The notes under the pieces are model-generated. The model saw nothing but the letters and a program-made list of their open reading frames with translations, did no database searches and was not told the origin of the DNA. 64,000 bases of DNA from Sesamum alatum (taxonomy: Eukaryota; Streptophyta; Magnoliopsida; Lamiales; Pedaliaceae), in assembly GCA_034509735.1 (NCBI GenBank), contig JACGWO010000005.1, positions 10,619,692-10,683,691 on the forward strand, read 5' to 3'. Below are positions 53,652-64,000 of this stretch, in pieces. Position 1 is the stretch's first letter, and each line of letters opens with the position of its first letter. The position numbers and the translations under genes are program-made.

Positions 53652-55302
53652 GTGGTATCAGAGCTCGGTTTGGAGTATAGGCCTAGGGTTTTGTGTGCGT
53701 TTTGAGCATGAAAACGTGTTTGGCATGTTTTAATTGCGCGCGCACAGGGGCAGCAGGCTTGGCCTGCTGTCCTGCGCGCGCCGGCTGACTGCTGCCGGTG
53801 GCGGCAGTCGGTTGACATCGTCGTTTTTCTCGTTATTTTCAATTTTGATTTTTGGATTAATTCTGAAAATTCATTTTGTTTAAAATCTTGCTTATTTTCT
53901 AAGAACATTATTTTGGGAGGTTAAGTTTATTGGATTTGGAATCCCGGGGATAACTTAGCTGCAAATAATGAGGAAGGGTTTTCCTAAGCGGGAAAAATTA
54001 TTGCCAACGATTGTACCATATTTTTCATACGTAGCGCATTTATTTATCATGGATTGATGTGATTGATAATCATGGAATGTTAGCATATATTTATGTGATT
54101 GGATCATGTGATTATGTGCGTTGAATGGAAATGGATGATCGCGAGCCCTAGACCGAATGTATGGTTTAATTTTATGTTGGGCCTCTGTGCCTCTTTCTGC
54201 TTTTTCCTTCTCCCCTTCTAGTTGCCTTGGAATAATAAGGCATTCTTTCTCCCTCCTTATGTACTCCCCCCGAGTTTTCGCTGGGGTTTCTGTTTCATAT
54301 ATAATGAGAGTAGAATAGGAGTGAGGATTTATTTTTAGGTATTTGGTGGAGAAGAAAGAAGGTCCACATGGAGAGCCCAGACTGAAGGATCCAAGGCATT
54401 TTCATGAAGAGATGAAAGAGAAAAGAGACCAAAGCCCATCAGAATGATGATTGGGTTACTATTAATGTAATAGTGTAGGACCAACCCTAGATTGACCATA
54501 GATCCACTGCGGGCTCAGTGGGTCGCATAGGATTCGGGCTCGTGATCATCCAACAGGGGCGTGCTAGGCTTTAATTTTGCATGTGGCTGTTATGATGGAT
54601 GAATGATTTTTTATTTATCATATAACTGCTATGGGATGCAATTTATTTTTTTTTACATTATGGATGAATGTGTTTATATTTACATATGAGATCTCGGTCA
54701 TTTATAACTCTCACATTGGTTGGACCAATGTCCAAATATTAGACCCTAGATAAAGTGTACATGGACTCTAGGAGTTTATCCATGCCTTCCTGTCCATGGC
54801 GTAGTGAGGAAGCTAATTTAGGTCGATAGCGTGGTCTCACGAGTCGTGGCACGTCTATCGTACTTAAAAGAAGCTGCACTATGTCATGAACGAAAAGTAG
54901 ACCACTGTTACCTGTCTCACGAGTCGTGGAGGTAGCAGCGGGTCTATGATTCAGTTGATTGGGTCGGGTCTAATGCCCGATTAGTGATTCGCTTGGAGTC
55001 CATGGGATCATGTGAAAGGGTGAGGCAATAATCTTGGGAATCTCGTGGAACGAGAATGGTATGGAATACCTCCCACAGGATTCTTCCCATGCGAATCGTA
55101 AAAGCGGGGTATGAGAAAATTTTCTGTGGATCCCAAGCCCACTAGGAAAAGGTTTCCCGAAAACAACGTTTGAGAGTATCGTGTTTTCGTATAAATAGTG
55201 GGAGCATTAAATGACTAAAGACCAATCGTTTAATTATTTATCAAACTTCCGCCTTTTAAATTCTGCTGATCGTGAACTCTGTTTTTTAAATGTAGATTTA
55301 AA
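53652..55302 (+). other. Copia D leader with GC-rich hairpins
   Basis: Non-coding, 1.65 kb. Two strong stems lie at 53736-53781 (GCGCGCGCA with TGCGCGCGC, inner CAGCAGGC with GCCTGCTG) and 53787-53809 (GACTGCTGCC with GGCGGCAGTC). Two copies of the near-palindrome CACGAGTCGTGG are at 54838-54849 and 54918-54929. A conserved block GACCATAGATCCACTGCGGG is at about 54495. Confidence 0.8.
53653..53664 (+). other. Copia D primer binding site
   Basis: TGGTATCAGAGC, one base after the LTR; matches the initiator tRNA-Met 3' end. Confidence 0.95.
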
Positions 55303-56703
55303 ATGTCTAAGAACCCTTTATCAATCATACTTGAGACCAACAAATTCAATGAAACAAATTACAACGACTGGTTGTGCAATCTTAGGATAGTCCTAGATTA
55401 CGAGAACCAAGGCTACGTCATGGACGAGCCTCTCCCTAGGACCTTATCGGAAGGATCCACGCCAGAAGAACGTGAGACGTTCGAGACTTGGCATACGGAT
55501 AACCAGAAGGTCCGTAGCGTCATACTTGCTTCAATGACAGATGAGATTCAGAAGCAATATGAAAGGCTAGACGATGTCCCTTCCATTATGGCTCGCCTTA
55601 AGGACTGCTATGCAGTCCCGGACCGGCATACTAGGTATGTCGCGGCTAAGGAGTTTTTTGGAACCAAAATGACCGAAGGATCCTCTGTACAAGAGCACGG
55701 GGTTAAAATGCTTACCCTGGTGGAAAAGCTCGAGGACCTAAAGGCAGGCCTCGATAATGAGACGTAGATAGATATGATCCTTCAGTCTCTCCCACCCTCC
55801 TTCGACCAATTTATTGTTAACTATAACATGAATGCACTTGAGAAGGGTATTCATGAGTTAATCAATATGTTGGTGCAATACGAGGCAACGACCAAAAAGT
55901 CCACGCCTTCGGTATTATTTGGAGGTGCTTCAACTTCCAAGACGAAAGGCAAGGGTGCCGGACGTTGGAAAAGGAAGAAAGGGAAGGGAAAAGCCGTCAA
56001 AGCAGCTACAAACACTAAGAGTGTTCCCATTGCCAAAGAGGGGAAAGGCAAAGGAAAAGGGAAGGTTGTCTCCAAGCAACAGTCGAGGGCATATGACATA
56101 TGTATCAATTATCGTGAGAAAGGGCATTGGAAGAGGGAGTTCCCCAAACTCCTCTCAAACCAAGGTATATTTGTGATTGAGGTTAATATGGTTACTAACT
56201 CTACCTCTTGGGTATTAGATACCGGCTGTGGAGCTCACATTTGTAATGATTTGCAGGTGCTGAAAAGAAGCAGAAAACTGGGTAGCGGGGATATGATCCT
56301 GAAGCTTGGGAATTGCAAGGCCATCTCAGCAGAAGCAGTAGGATCCGCCACTCTAGTAGTTAGTGATCATATTAGTATAGAGTTAGAGCTAGTTTATTAT
56401 GTACCTAGTAAGATTAAAAACATCATTTTCATTCCATTGTTGGACAAGAGTGGTTATGAGTTTATGATTAATAAAAATTGCTTTTATTTGATGAGGTGTG
56501 GAATTGCTCATCTGCTTGGTACACTTAATAATGGGCTCTATATCTTACAACAAATGAACTTCATTTTAAACGCTCAACACAAACGTAAAATAGATAACAA
56601 CGGGAACGCACGACTGTGGCACGCTAGGCTAGGTCACATATCCCAAGACAGGATGAAAAGATTGGTGGACTCAAAGAACCTAGAGGTAGGGGACTTGAAG
56701 TGA
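55303..56703 (+). pseudogene. Copia D gag and protease
   Basis: From ATG 55303 one frame runs to 56703 with a single TAG at 55765-55767 (copia B has TAC here). Gag (UBN2-type) reads MSKNPLSIILETNKFNETNY, NDWLCNLRIVLDYENQGYVM and LQSLPPSFDQFIVNYNMNAL. The zinc knuckle is damaged (CINYREKGHWKREF, two of three Cys lost). The protease reads WVLDTGCGAHICNDLQVL with an intact DTG. The pre-integrase region ends ARLWHARLGHISQDRMKRLV. An extra T near 56700 shifts the frame. Confidence 0.92.
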
Positions 56704-57521
56704 GCTACCAACTTGTGAATCCTGTCTAAGAGGAAAAATGACCAAGAAGCCCTTTGTAGGACAAAGCAGGCTTGCCACAGGTCTGTTGGACTTGGTCCAT
56801 ACAGACGTATGTGGACCACTAAGGACGCAGGCTCGAGGTGGGTTCTCCTACTTCATAACCTTCACCGATGATCGTTCACGGTATGGTTATGTATACCTGA
56901 TGAGATACAAGTCTGAAGCTCTTGAGAGGTTCAAAGAATTCAGACTTGAAGTTGAGAACCAGACCGGCTGCAAAATTAAAGTCCTACGGTCAGACCGAGG
57001 TGGAGAGTACCTTAGTACTAAGTTCCTTGATTATCTAAAAGAAAATGGTATAATATCTGAATGGACACCTCCCGGGACACCACAGTTAAATGGTGTCTCT
57101 GAAAGGAGGAATCGAACCCTGTTGGACATGGTTCGATCCATGATGAGTTTTACCAAATTGCCCTTGTCCTTTTGGGGCTACGCATTGAAAACGGCGGCCA
57201 AGTTGTTAAATTTGGCACCAAACCAGTGTATTGACCTAAACGCCATATGAAATATAGTACGACAAGCCTGCGTCCTACAACTATTTGAAATTGTGGGGGA
57301 GCCCCGCATACGTCAAGAGGTTAGTGGGAGATAAGCTAGAATCCAGGTCTAGCTTATGCAGGTTCGTTGGATACCCTAAAGAAACTGCAGGTTATTACTT
57401 TTATGACCCCTTGGAACAAAAGGTATTTGTTTCAAGGAACGCAATGTTCTTGGAACAAGGCTTTCCAGAGGATATCCAACCTGATGAACTGATCCTTGAG
57501 GGATCAAGTGATGGAAACTAG
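56704..57521 (+). pseudogene. Copia D integrase
   Basis: The frame 56738-57250 carries KMTKKPFVGQSRL, LDLVHTDVCGPLRTQ (catalytic Asp), FSYFITFTDDRSRYGYVYLM, KIKVLRSDRGGEYLS (catalytic Asp), PPGTPQLNGVSERRNRTLLD (catalytic Glu) and MVRSMMSFTKLPLSFWGYAL. A shift near 57235-57250 and a TAG in PYEI-YDKP separate it from WGSPAYVKRLVGDKLESRSS (57285-57521), which ends at another TAG. Confidence 0.92.
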
Positions 57522-58649
57522 TCATCAGAGGTAGCTGCAGATTCCTCACTTAGAGGATTCAGGATAGATACCCGAAGGGTTGACGAACCTCGAGAAGTCT
57601 AGCATGCTAGGCATGAAGGACAGCCTCAAGAAAGGCCAGCCTCGGTACCTGAACCGCCAGCTCTTATACAGTCAGCGCCCACAGTCACCACTGACGTTCC
57701 CGTTATCCGTAGGTCAACTAGAGAGTCTAGACCTCCAGTGAGATATGGCTCTCTAAGTACGACCGGTCTACTGGATAACGATCCTAAGACATACGGAGAA
57801 GCGATGTCTGACATCGACTCCGGGAAATGGCTTGAGGCCATGAAAACCGAAATGGACTCCATGAGCGAGAACCAAGTCTGGAGACTTGTAGACCCACCGA
57901 AAGGTGTTAAGCCAGTTGGCTGTAAGTGGGTCTATAAGCGCAAACTTTGCATTGATGGAGTAGTCACAACATTTAAGGCTAGGCTAGTAGCTAAAGGGTA
58001 CACTCAACGACCCGGGGTCGATTTTGAGGACACCTACTCGCCAGTAGCCATGGCTAAATCCATTCGGATCCTGCTCGCCATAGTAGCATGGTATGACTAT
58101 GAGATATGGCAGATGGACGTGAAAACGGCCTTCCTCAATGGTTTCGTTGAGGAAGAGATCTATATGGATCAGCCGGAGGGTTTCATAGTCACTGGAGAAG
58201 AACAGAAGGTCTGTCGTCTCCAGAAGTCCATCTATGGCATCAAACAAGCGTCCCGAAGTTGTAACATTCGCTTTGATGAAGTAATACGAGGTTATGACTT
58301 CATCAAAAACGAATCCGACCCTTGTGTATACAAGAAGGTCAGTGGGAGCTCTATAGTGTTCCTAGTGCTTTATGTGGATGACATTCTACTCATAGGTAAT
58401 GATGTTAGAATGTTGGGTGACACAAAAGCATGGTTATCAACCCAGTTTTCCATGAAGGATTTGGGTGAAGCCTCCTACATTCTAGGCATCCAGATTGTCA
58501 GGGACAGATCTAAAAGAATGTTAGGACTCACCCAAAACACGTATATGGAGAAAGTCCTAAAAAAGGTTTCGAATGGACAACTCCAAACGAGGATTCCTTC
58601 CCATGAGGCATCGGATCAAGTTATCCAAGAAACAGTCCCCGCAGAGTGA
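57522..58649 (+). pseudogene. Copia D reverse transcriptase
   Basis: In the frame of 57285 after two stops: MSDIDSGKWLEAMKTEMDSM, CKWVYKRKLCIDGVVTTFKA, YTQRPGVDFEDTYSPVAMAK, EIWQMDVKTAFLNGF, YGIKQASRSCNIRFDEVIRG and VFLVLYVDDILLIGND (YVDD), then LGIQIVRDRSKRMLGLTQ. All RT motifs are intact. A slip in an A run at 58560-58566 moves the reading to the RNase H frame. Confidence 0.93.
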
Positions 58650-59358
58650 TGAGGAACTTGAAAGGATGAAAGTCATCCTCTATGCTTCTGCCATAGGTAG
58701 CATCCAATATGCGGTTCACTGCACCAGACCTGACATTGCTTACACTTTGAGTGTAACAAGTAGATATCAGTCTTGTGCAGGAGAGACACTTTGGAATGCT
58801 GTTAAGGGCATCCTTAAGTACCTGAGGAGGACTAAGGAAATGCTCTTAGTCTATGGCAATGGAGAACTAATCCTGGAAGGCTTTAGTGATGCTAGCTTTC
58901 AGTCTGATGACGATGATGCCAAGTCTCAATTGGGTTATGTATTCAGGCTCAATGGAGGAGTAGTGGCTTGGAAAAGTTCCAAGAAAGCAACCACTGCTGA
59001 TTCCACCACTGAGGCCGAATACATAGCAGCTTCAGAAGCTGCCAAGGAAGCGGTTTGGATAAGAAACTACATCCAAGAGCTGGGTGTAGTGCCTAGCATC
59101 GCCGAGCCCGTTGTCATCTTTTGTGATAACAACAGAGCAATAACGCAAGCAAAGGAACCGAGATCTCATCACCATTCCAAACACATTCTTAGACACTACC
59201 ATCTTCTAAGAGAAATGGTAGGAAGAGGTGACGTTCGGATGGACCGAGTCAACTCAGCAGACAACACAACAGATCCGCTGACAAAGCCTATGTCGCAGAG
59301 CTCTCATACGCAACATCTTGAGAATATGGGGATTAGACATATGGGCGATTGGCTTTAA
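58573..59358 (+). pseudogene. Copia D RNase H
   Basis: One open frame to the natural stop: MRHRIKLSKKQSPQSDEELE, CTRPDIAYTLSVTSRYQSC, LEGFSDASFQSDDDDAKSQL (Asp), VVAWKSSKKATTADSTTEAE (Glu), YIAASEAAKEAVWIRNYIQE, VVIFCDNNRAITQAKEPRSH (Asp), HHSKHILRHYHLLREMVGRG, DNTTDPLTKPMSQSSHTQHL and RHMGDWL. The domain is complete, and only the upstream frameshift separates it from RT. Confidence 0.92.
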
Positions 59359-59362
59359 GGTC

Positions 59363-59373
59363 AAGTGGGAGAT
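59363..59373 (+). other. Copia D polypurine tract
   Basis: AAGTGGGAGAT directly before the 3' LTR. It is the primer for plus-strand DNA synthesis. Confidence 0.9.
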
Positions 59374-61347
59374 TGTTAGAATAGGTGACCATGTAGCCAA
59401 TCTTAGTAGGAAAAATTGTAACCTATGTCTGACAATTTAAAGGATTTGATAAATCATTAATGAATAAGAAGTGAAATTCATTTGGCGTTTACTTTGTTTG
59501 TGTTCACTTTATCTGCATTATATTTCTGTTCACTATGCAAACAAAACCCACGGACTGAAAATACATTTCAGGGACTGGGACTATGCTTGGAGGTAGGTCC
59601 ATGAAATCAGTCCCGCCGAATCAGTCTGGAAATCTCCAAGTCAAGGAATCTAGAAATTGGGGTACCGACATTCCCCCTGAGACTTGCACTAAGCATCTAT
59701 TGTCGTATTTCATTGACGGGTGACGAAGGTCGTCTAAGCAGTGTTAGTGGGTTGGCCTGCTAGGGATCAGCTGACTGAGGTGACTCGCGGGAACCGTCTT
59801 ACGGAGGACCTTGAGTAGGGTCGATTAGGTATGACGTGTGTTCCCGGTTCCAACGGTACAGAACAAGTCCTTTGACTTGAGGAACTGCTGAGTTTACCTG
59901 TATATCAAGGTTGTATCTTAGATATGATGAGAGACTGCCAAGAAGCACTTGTCTAGTGCAGCTCCGATGTACAGAGTGACAGTAGTTTCCAAGAAAGGAT
60001 CTGTCTCCTGTCAAAAGGTATTGACAGTTGAGTCTCACAAATGCTCTGTGTCTTGTCCCTAAAATCTGTGGCCACAGTAACTTAACAGAAGGAAGGTTTT
60101 CCTTGCGGCGTTTAGTAAAGGACAGACCGACACTTAGGTCCGAAATGGGTACCTACATTTTTCGTGCCCCAGACCCTAAGTGGTGAGACCGTAGACGGAA
60201 GGACAAGTGTACTGTTAGAGCCTAAATGTTCATCCCCGTATATTCACCTAGTCTCTAGTGTCATGGACCGTTGCTAGATGGTCACCCATGGTAACGGGCG
60301 GATTTTAGGAATCCGACCAAGTCTAGCTGAAGGTGAACCTAAAGAGTTACACACAATCCGCACACATTAAAGTATTTAATTTAGAATTAAATATTTGGAG
60401 AAATGGAATGATTAAATTAGATTTAATCGGTCGTCGTTAATTTTCTTGGAAAGAATTAATTCCTTTTATTAGATAAAAGGAATTTATCTAATAAATTAGA
60501 TTTATTGGAAAATTAATTTAATGGGCTTAGAATAAATATTTAATATATTTATTTATTACCCTTGGAATATTTAAATAGGCTTTTGAATATTCAATTAAAT
60601 TAAATTAATGGTTGAGATTAACAGCGGAGATGGATGGCTAGGATTAATTTGACTAGGTCAAATTACAACTTTGACTCGGTCAAAATCCTAGTCAAATTAG
60701 TCTTCCAGGAGTTGGAGTTTGAAGAGGATTAAACTTCTCCTCTATATATATATTCCTAGTCCTTCACCTTTAGTGAGATGATGAATCTTGACACACACAC
60801 ACACACACTAGAAATCGTGTGCTCTCTCCTCTCTCTCGTCCGCCTCTCTCTCTCTCTTTCTCTCCAAGAAAATTGTTATTGCTCTTTTGTGTTAACAATT
60901 GAACATAGGAGGATTAATCCCGTTAAATTAATAACGTGTGATTGATCCGTCCTCTCCAAAATACTTGTTCGTTCGCTAGCACGAAGTACAAGATACGTGG
61001 GCAGATTGCGTGTCACGAATTAGAGGATCTCACATACGAGATCTTGGAGCAAATCAGGGAACAACGCGAGTACCGGTTAGAAGAGGAAAACGACGAACCG
61101 GTAGGTCTCTTTCTACATTTTCGTCTTCTTTGATTTTACAAATCCTATGGCCTCCATGATTGCTATGCATGCCTATTTTAATTCATGAGATACACCAAAT
61201 ACCCGGGAATTTCAAGGGCACACCCCTTGAAACGTGTTTTATTTTATACGTATTATACATGTTTAAATTCTTGTAATTTAAATTTATACCGTGCTTCCGC
61301 ATTCGCGCTATTCCCGGGATGATCCACACGCCTACCCAAGGCTTTCA
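59374..61347 (+). repeat. Copia D 3' LTR
   Basis: TGTTAGAATAGGTGACCATG to CAAGGCTTTCA, 1974 bp. It closely matches 51681-53651. Small indels include an extra CTCTCGTCCGCCTCTCT-type insertion in the CT tract near 60830-60860. Confidence 0.96.
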
Positions 61348-61352
61348 TAAAC

Positions 61353-63442
61353 AACAAAATAAAATATGCTGGACATATGGCTTAAAAGGAGAAGAAGAAA
61401 GTTACACAAAAATGTAAAAGAAACCAACCTCTGTTCGTTTCTGTAGAACGGGTTCGTGCGTTGTTCCTTTCTTTTCCTTCTTCGTTCGTCCACTTGAGAG
61501 CTCAACGTAGAACTCCTCTAATGTGGTCCACACCACACTATGGATTTATTGCTACTCTATTGCTAGGTAGAAAATAGAAACAAGAAGAAGAAACAATTCC
61601 AAAGAAAGCACTATCGATTAGTGTACCTTGAAATGTTTTTGTTCAATCTTCTCTAAGAAGTATGAACACTAAAAGAGAGAATTTTCAGAGAGCATTTTGG
61701 CCTAAAAACTCCAACGAAAAATGAAGCAAGTTAAGTGAATAGTGTCTAGCAAAGTAGTTTTGTGTATGTAGAATGTAGTGTTCAAAAAACCACCTACATA
61801 AGTAACCTCCAAGGCAACTTCCACATACACACACTTCTAGCAAATCCACTACACATGATAGCAAGAGAAAAACCACCCAAAAATCAACATAATTTCATGT
61901 ACATATGTGGAAGAGTTGAAACTCCTCCTTAACTAGCTTCAACTTGCATGAAAAAATGGACTTGGACCTTTATGTTTTTGGACTTGTATTTAATCAAATT
62001 AAACAAAGTCCAAACATGTATCCATTGGGTATTAATTAATCTAATTAATTTCATTCCAATTGAATCCCAATTATTTATTTAATCCAATTAAATAAACATA
62101 AGTCAAAATTAAGAATAATTGATCCAATCAACTATTCTAGCCAAAAACCCAATAAATTAATCCAATTAAACTAAAGGTCCTTAGTCCAAAAAATTAACTA
62201 ATCCAATTAATTAATTCTTAGACCATCCATCAAATGGATTTCTCAATAAATGATCCAATAATTTATTTTCTCTCTTGAATAAATTTAATCCGATTAATTT
62301 ATTCGCTTCTTCTAGAATTAATTCCAAATTAACTCCGCCAAATCCAAAGTGATTTGTGTGTGACTCATTAGGTTCACCCTCAGCTAGACTTGGGCTTGTG
62401 TCCAACACAATTGATCAATTAAATCCAATTTAATTAATTATTTTCCGATTAACCACTAATCAGAAAAACACCCGTCACCATGGGTGGCCGTCTAGCACGG
62501 TCCATGGCACTAGAGACTAGGTGAATGTTGGCGTGAACATTTAGGCTCCCGAGTTCCATACGAGTACGTCCTTCCATCATCTGTCTCCCGGTCTAAGTCT
62601 AGGGCATGGAATTGAGCGTCGGTTCCCATCCTAGACTAGACAACTAGCTCAGTAACTCGAGGCACGTTTACTCTATCGATCGACGTAGGAAACCATTCCC
62701 TACTCGACCAATCGCTGTGGCCACAGACTTATAAGTGTTTAAACTGTCTTAGAGCGCATAGGAGACTCGACTGTCATATACTGATAGGTGACAGATCCTA
62801 TCTTGGAATCCACCGTCCTCAATACATATTCCGACTGCACTGTATAAGGCTTATGATGAACGTATCCCAGATACTGACATCTCTTGGCAGATGCAAGATA
62901 CAACCATCCATGTGACTGCCATGATTCCTCAAGTCCGAGAACTAATCTCGTACTATCGGAGCCGGGAATGCCAGTCATACCGACCAAGCCTCCAAGGCTT
63001 CCATATGACGATTCCCGCGAGTCAGTTCAGTCAGCTGACATCTTTGTCAACTAACCCAGTAATATTGCATAGATGTCCAACGTCTGTCGCCGACGAAACA
63101 CGACACTCATCCAATGAATGCAATCCTTAGTGCAAGTCTGTATAGGACTCTCGATGCCCTTTCTCAAGGTCCTCGACTTGGAACATTTCAGACCTAACCT
63201 TTAGAAGTTAGTTTCATAGTTGTCATCCAATGTTCAACCCAACTACATGGGTTGTTCGTTTGGCCTGTGGGCTTTGTTGTGATGTTAATGGAATAAACAT
63301 AAATAGCAAGCACAACAAATGGAACTGCCAAACATGAATACTCACTTTATTCATATCAGAATATTACAAATTATAATGACATTGTCAGAAATAGATTACA
63401 TCAAGGCCAATCTAATTGGCTTTCCGGTCACCTATTCTAACA
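61353..63442 (-). repeat. Copia E 3' LTR, proximal part
   Basis: On the minus strand the LTR starts TGTTAGAATAGGTGACCGG at 63442 and runs to the copia D insertion. It shares AT-rich AATTAATTGGATTAATT repeats (about 62030-62350) with the copia B LTRs and carries the conserved core (about 62340-62530). Confidence 0.93.
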
Positions 63443-64000
63443 ATCTCCCAGTTGACCCTAAAGCCAATCACTCATGACCCTCAAACCCATCTTCCCAAGA
63501 TGCTGAGTATGAGCAACCTACGACACTGGCTTGGTCAGTGGATCTACCGTATTTTCTGCTGATGTGACTCGGTCCATCCGAACGTCACCTCTTCCCACCA
63601 TCTCTCTAAGCAGATGGTAGCATCTAAGAATGTGTTTGGATCAGTGATGAGATCTCGGTTCCTTCGCTAGCGATATAGCCCTGTTGTTATCACAGAAGAT
63701 AACTACTGGCTTGGCAATGCTAGGCACTACACCCAACTCTTGGATGTAGTTTTTCATCCAAACCGCCTCCTTACCTGCTTCCGAAGCCGCTATGTACTCA
63801 GCTTCCGTGGTGGAATCATTTGTAGTATCCTGCTTGGAACTTTTCCAAGCCACCACACCACCATTCAGCCTGAATACAAATCCAGATTGAGACTTGGCAT
63901 CATCCTCATCAGACTGGAAGCCAGCGTCGCTGTAGCCTTCCAGAATCAACTCTCCACCACCGTAAACCAAGAACATATCTTTAGTCCTTCTCAGGTACTT
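63443..64000 (-). pseudogene. Copia E: RNase H end and polypurine tract (runs off the window)
   Basis: On the minus strand one reads FLVYGGGELILEGYSDAGFQ, VVAWKSSKQDTTNDSTTEAE, YIAASEAGKEAVWMKNYIQE, VVIFCDNNRAISLAKEPRSH, then a TGA (63641-63643) where copia D has a His codon. After it the frame continues SKHILRCYHLLREMVGRG to MGLRVMSDWL. The purine tract CAACTGGGAGAT (63443-63454) adjoins the LTR. The rest of the element lies beyond the window. Confidence 0.92.

Larger units (their letters stand above)
51681..61347 (+). mobile_element. Copia element D, complete, nested in the LTR of copia E
   Basis: A 9.67-kb Ty1/copia element: 5' LTR 51681-53651, primer site 53653-53664, leader, gag-pol, purine tract and 3' LTR 59374-61347. 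The target duplication TAAAC is at 51676-51680 and 61348-61352. The two LTRs look very similar by eye, so it is the youngest insertion here. Gag-pol has at least two frameshifts and several stops. Confidence 0.96.

Overview
The window is nuclear DNA from a flowering plant. It holds one recognisable host gene, an intron-rich Dr1/NC2-beta (NF-YB13-type) transcription repressor on the minus strand at 13005-20909. Almost everything else is plant retroelement sequence in nested layers: L1-type LINEs, Ty1/copia elements with about 2 kb LTRs and a tRNA-iMet primer site, and Ty3/gypsy elements including a Tat-like one with an antisense gene. I found no tRNA, rRNA, CRISPR array or bacterial-type operon.

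Left part, 1-12632. A decayed LINE (1-473, 2713-about 3870, about 5206-5683) is split by a minus-strand solo copia LTR (479-2707, target duplication GCATC) and by a second LTR-like insert with a TATA box. A second, nearly full-length LINE (6106-12621) follows. It keeps ORF1 and the endonuclease, reverse transcriptase, zf-RVT and RNase H regions, with a few frame breaks, and sits between imperfect 11-bp target duplications. It lies tail-to-tail with the host gene.

Host gene, 12633-about 21200. Five coding exons with consensus splice sites rebuild a 157-residue histone-fold protein. Its introns carry a hAT-like MITE, a GAT microsatellite and a 122-bp tandem duplication. Another MITE (21592-21878, duplication AATAT) lies upstream.

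Middle, about 22130-38417. Copia element A (gag deleted) is interrupted inside its RNase H region by copia element B (25564-36394, duplication GTCAG). B itself carries a solo LTR of a third copia family (30697-32679, duplication ATTGC). The 3' LTR of A is cut short and fused through an AT-rich inverted repeat to a minus-strand LTR fragment.

Right part, 38418-64000. A Tat-type gypsy remnant has two RNase H domains, an integrase, a 33-bp minisatellite and an antisense ORF with a Transposase_28-like domain. It abuts a minus-strand LTR (43840-45159) plus the 3' untranslated region of another gypsy-like element. Into that untranslated region went chromovirus C (46440-51531), which has 79-bp LTRs and duplication GAAAT, and copia E on the minus strand. 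Copia D (51681-61347, duplication TAAAC) then landed inside the LTR of E. D is the best preserved LTR element, but it still has frameshifts and stops.

The target duplications let much of the insertion order be read directly. Exact LTR identities, and so ages, were not computed.
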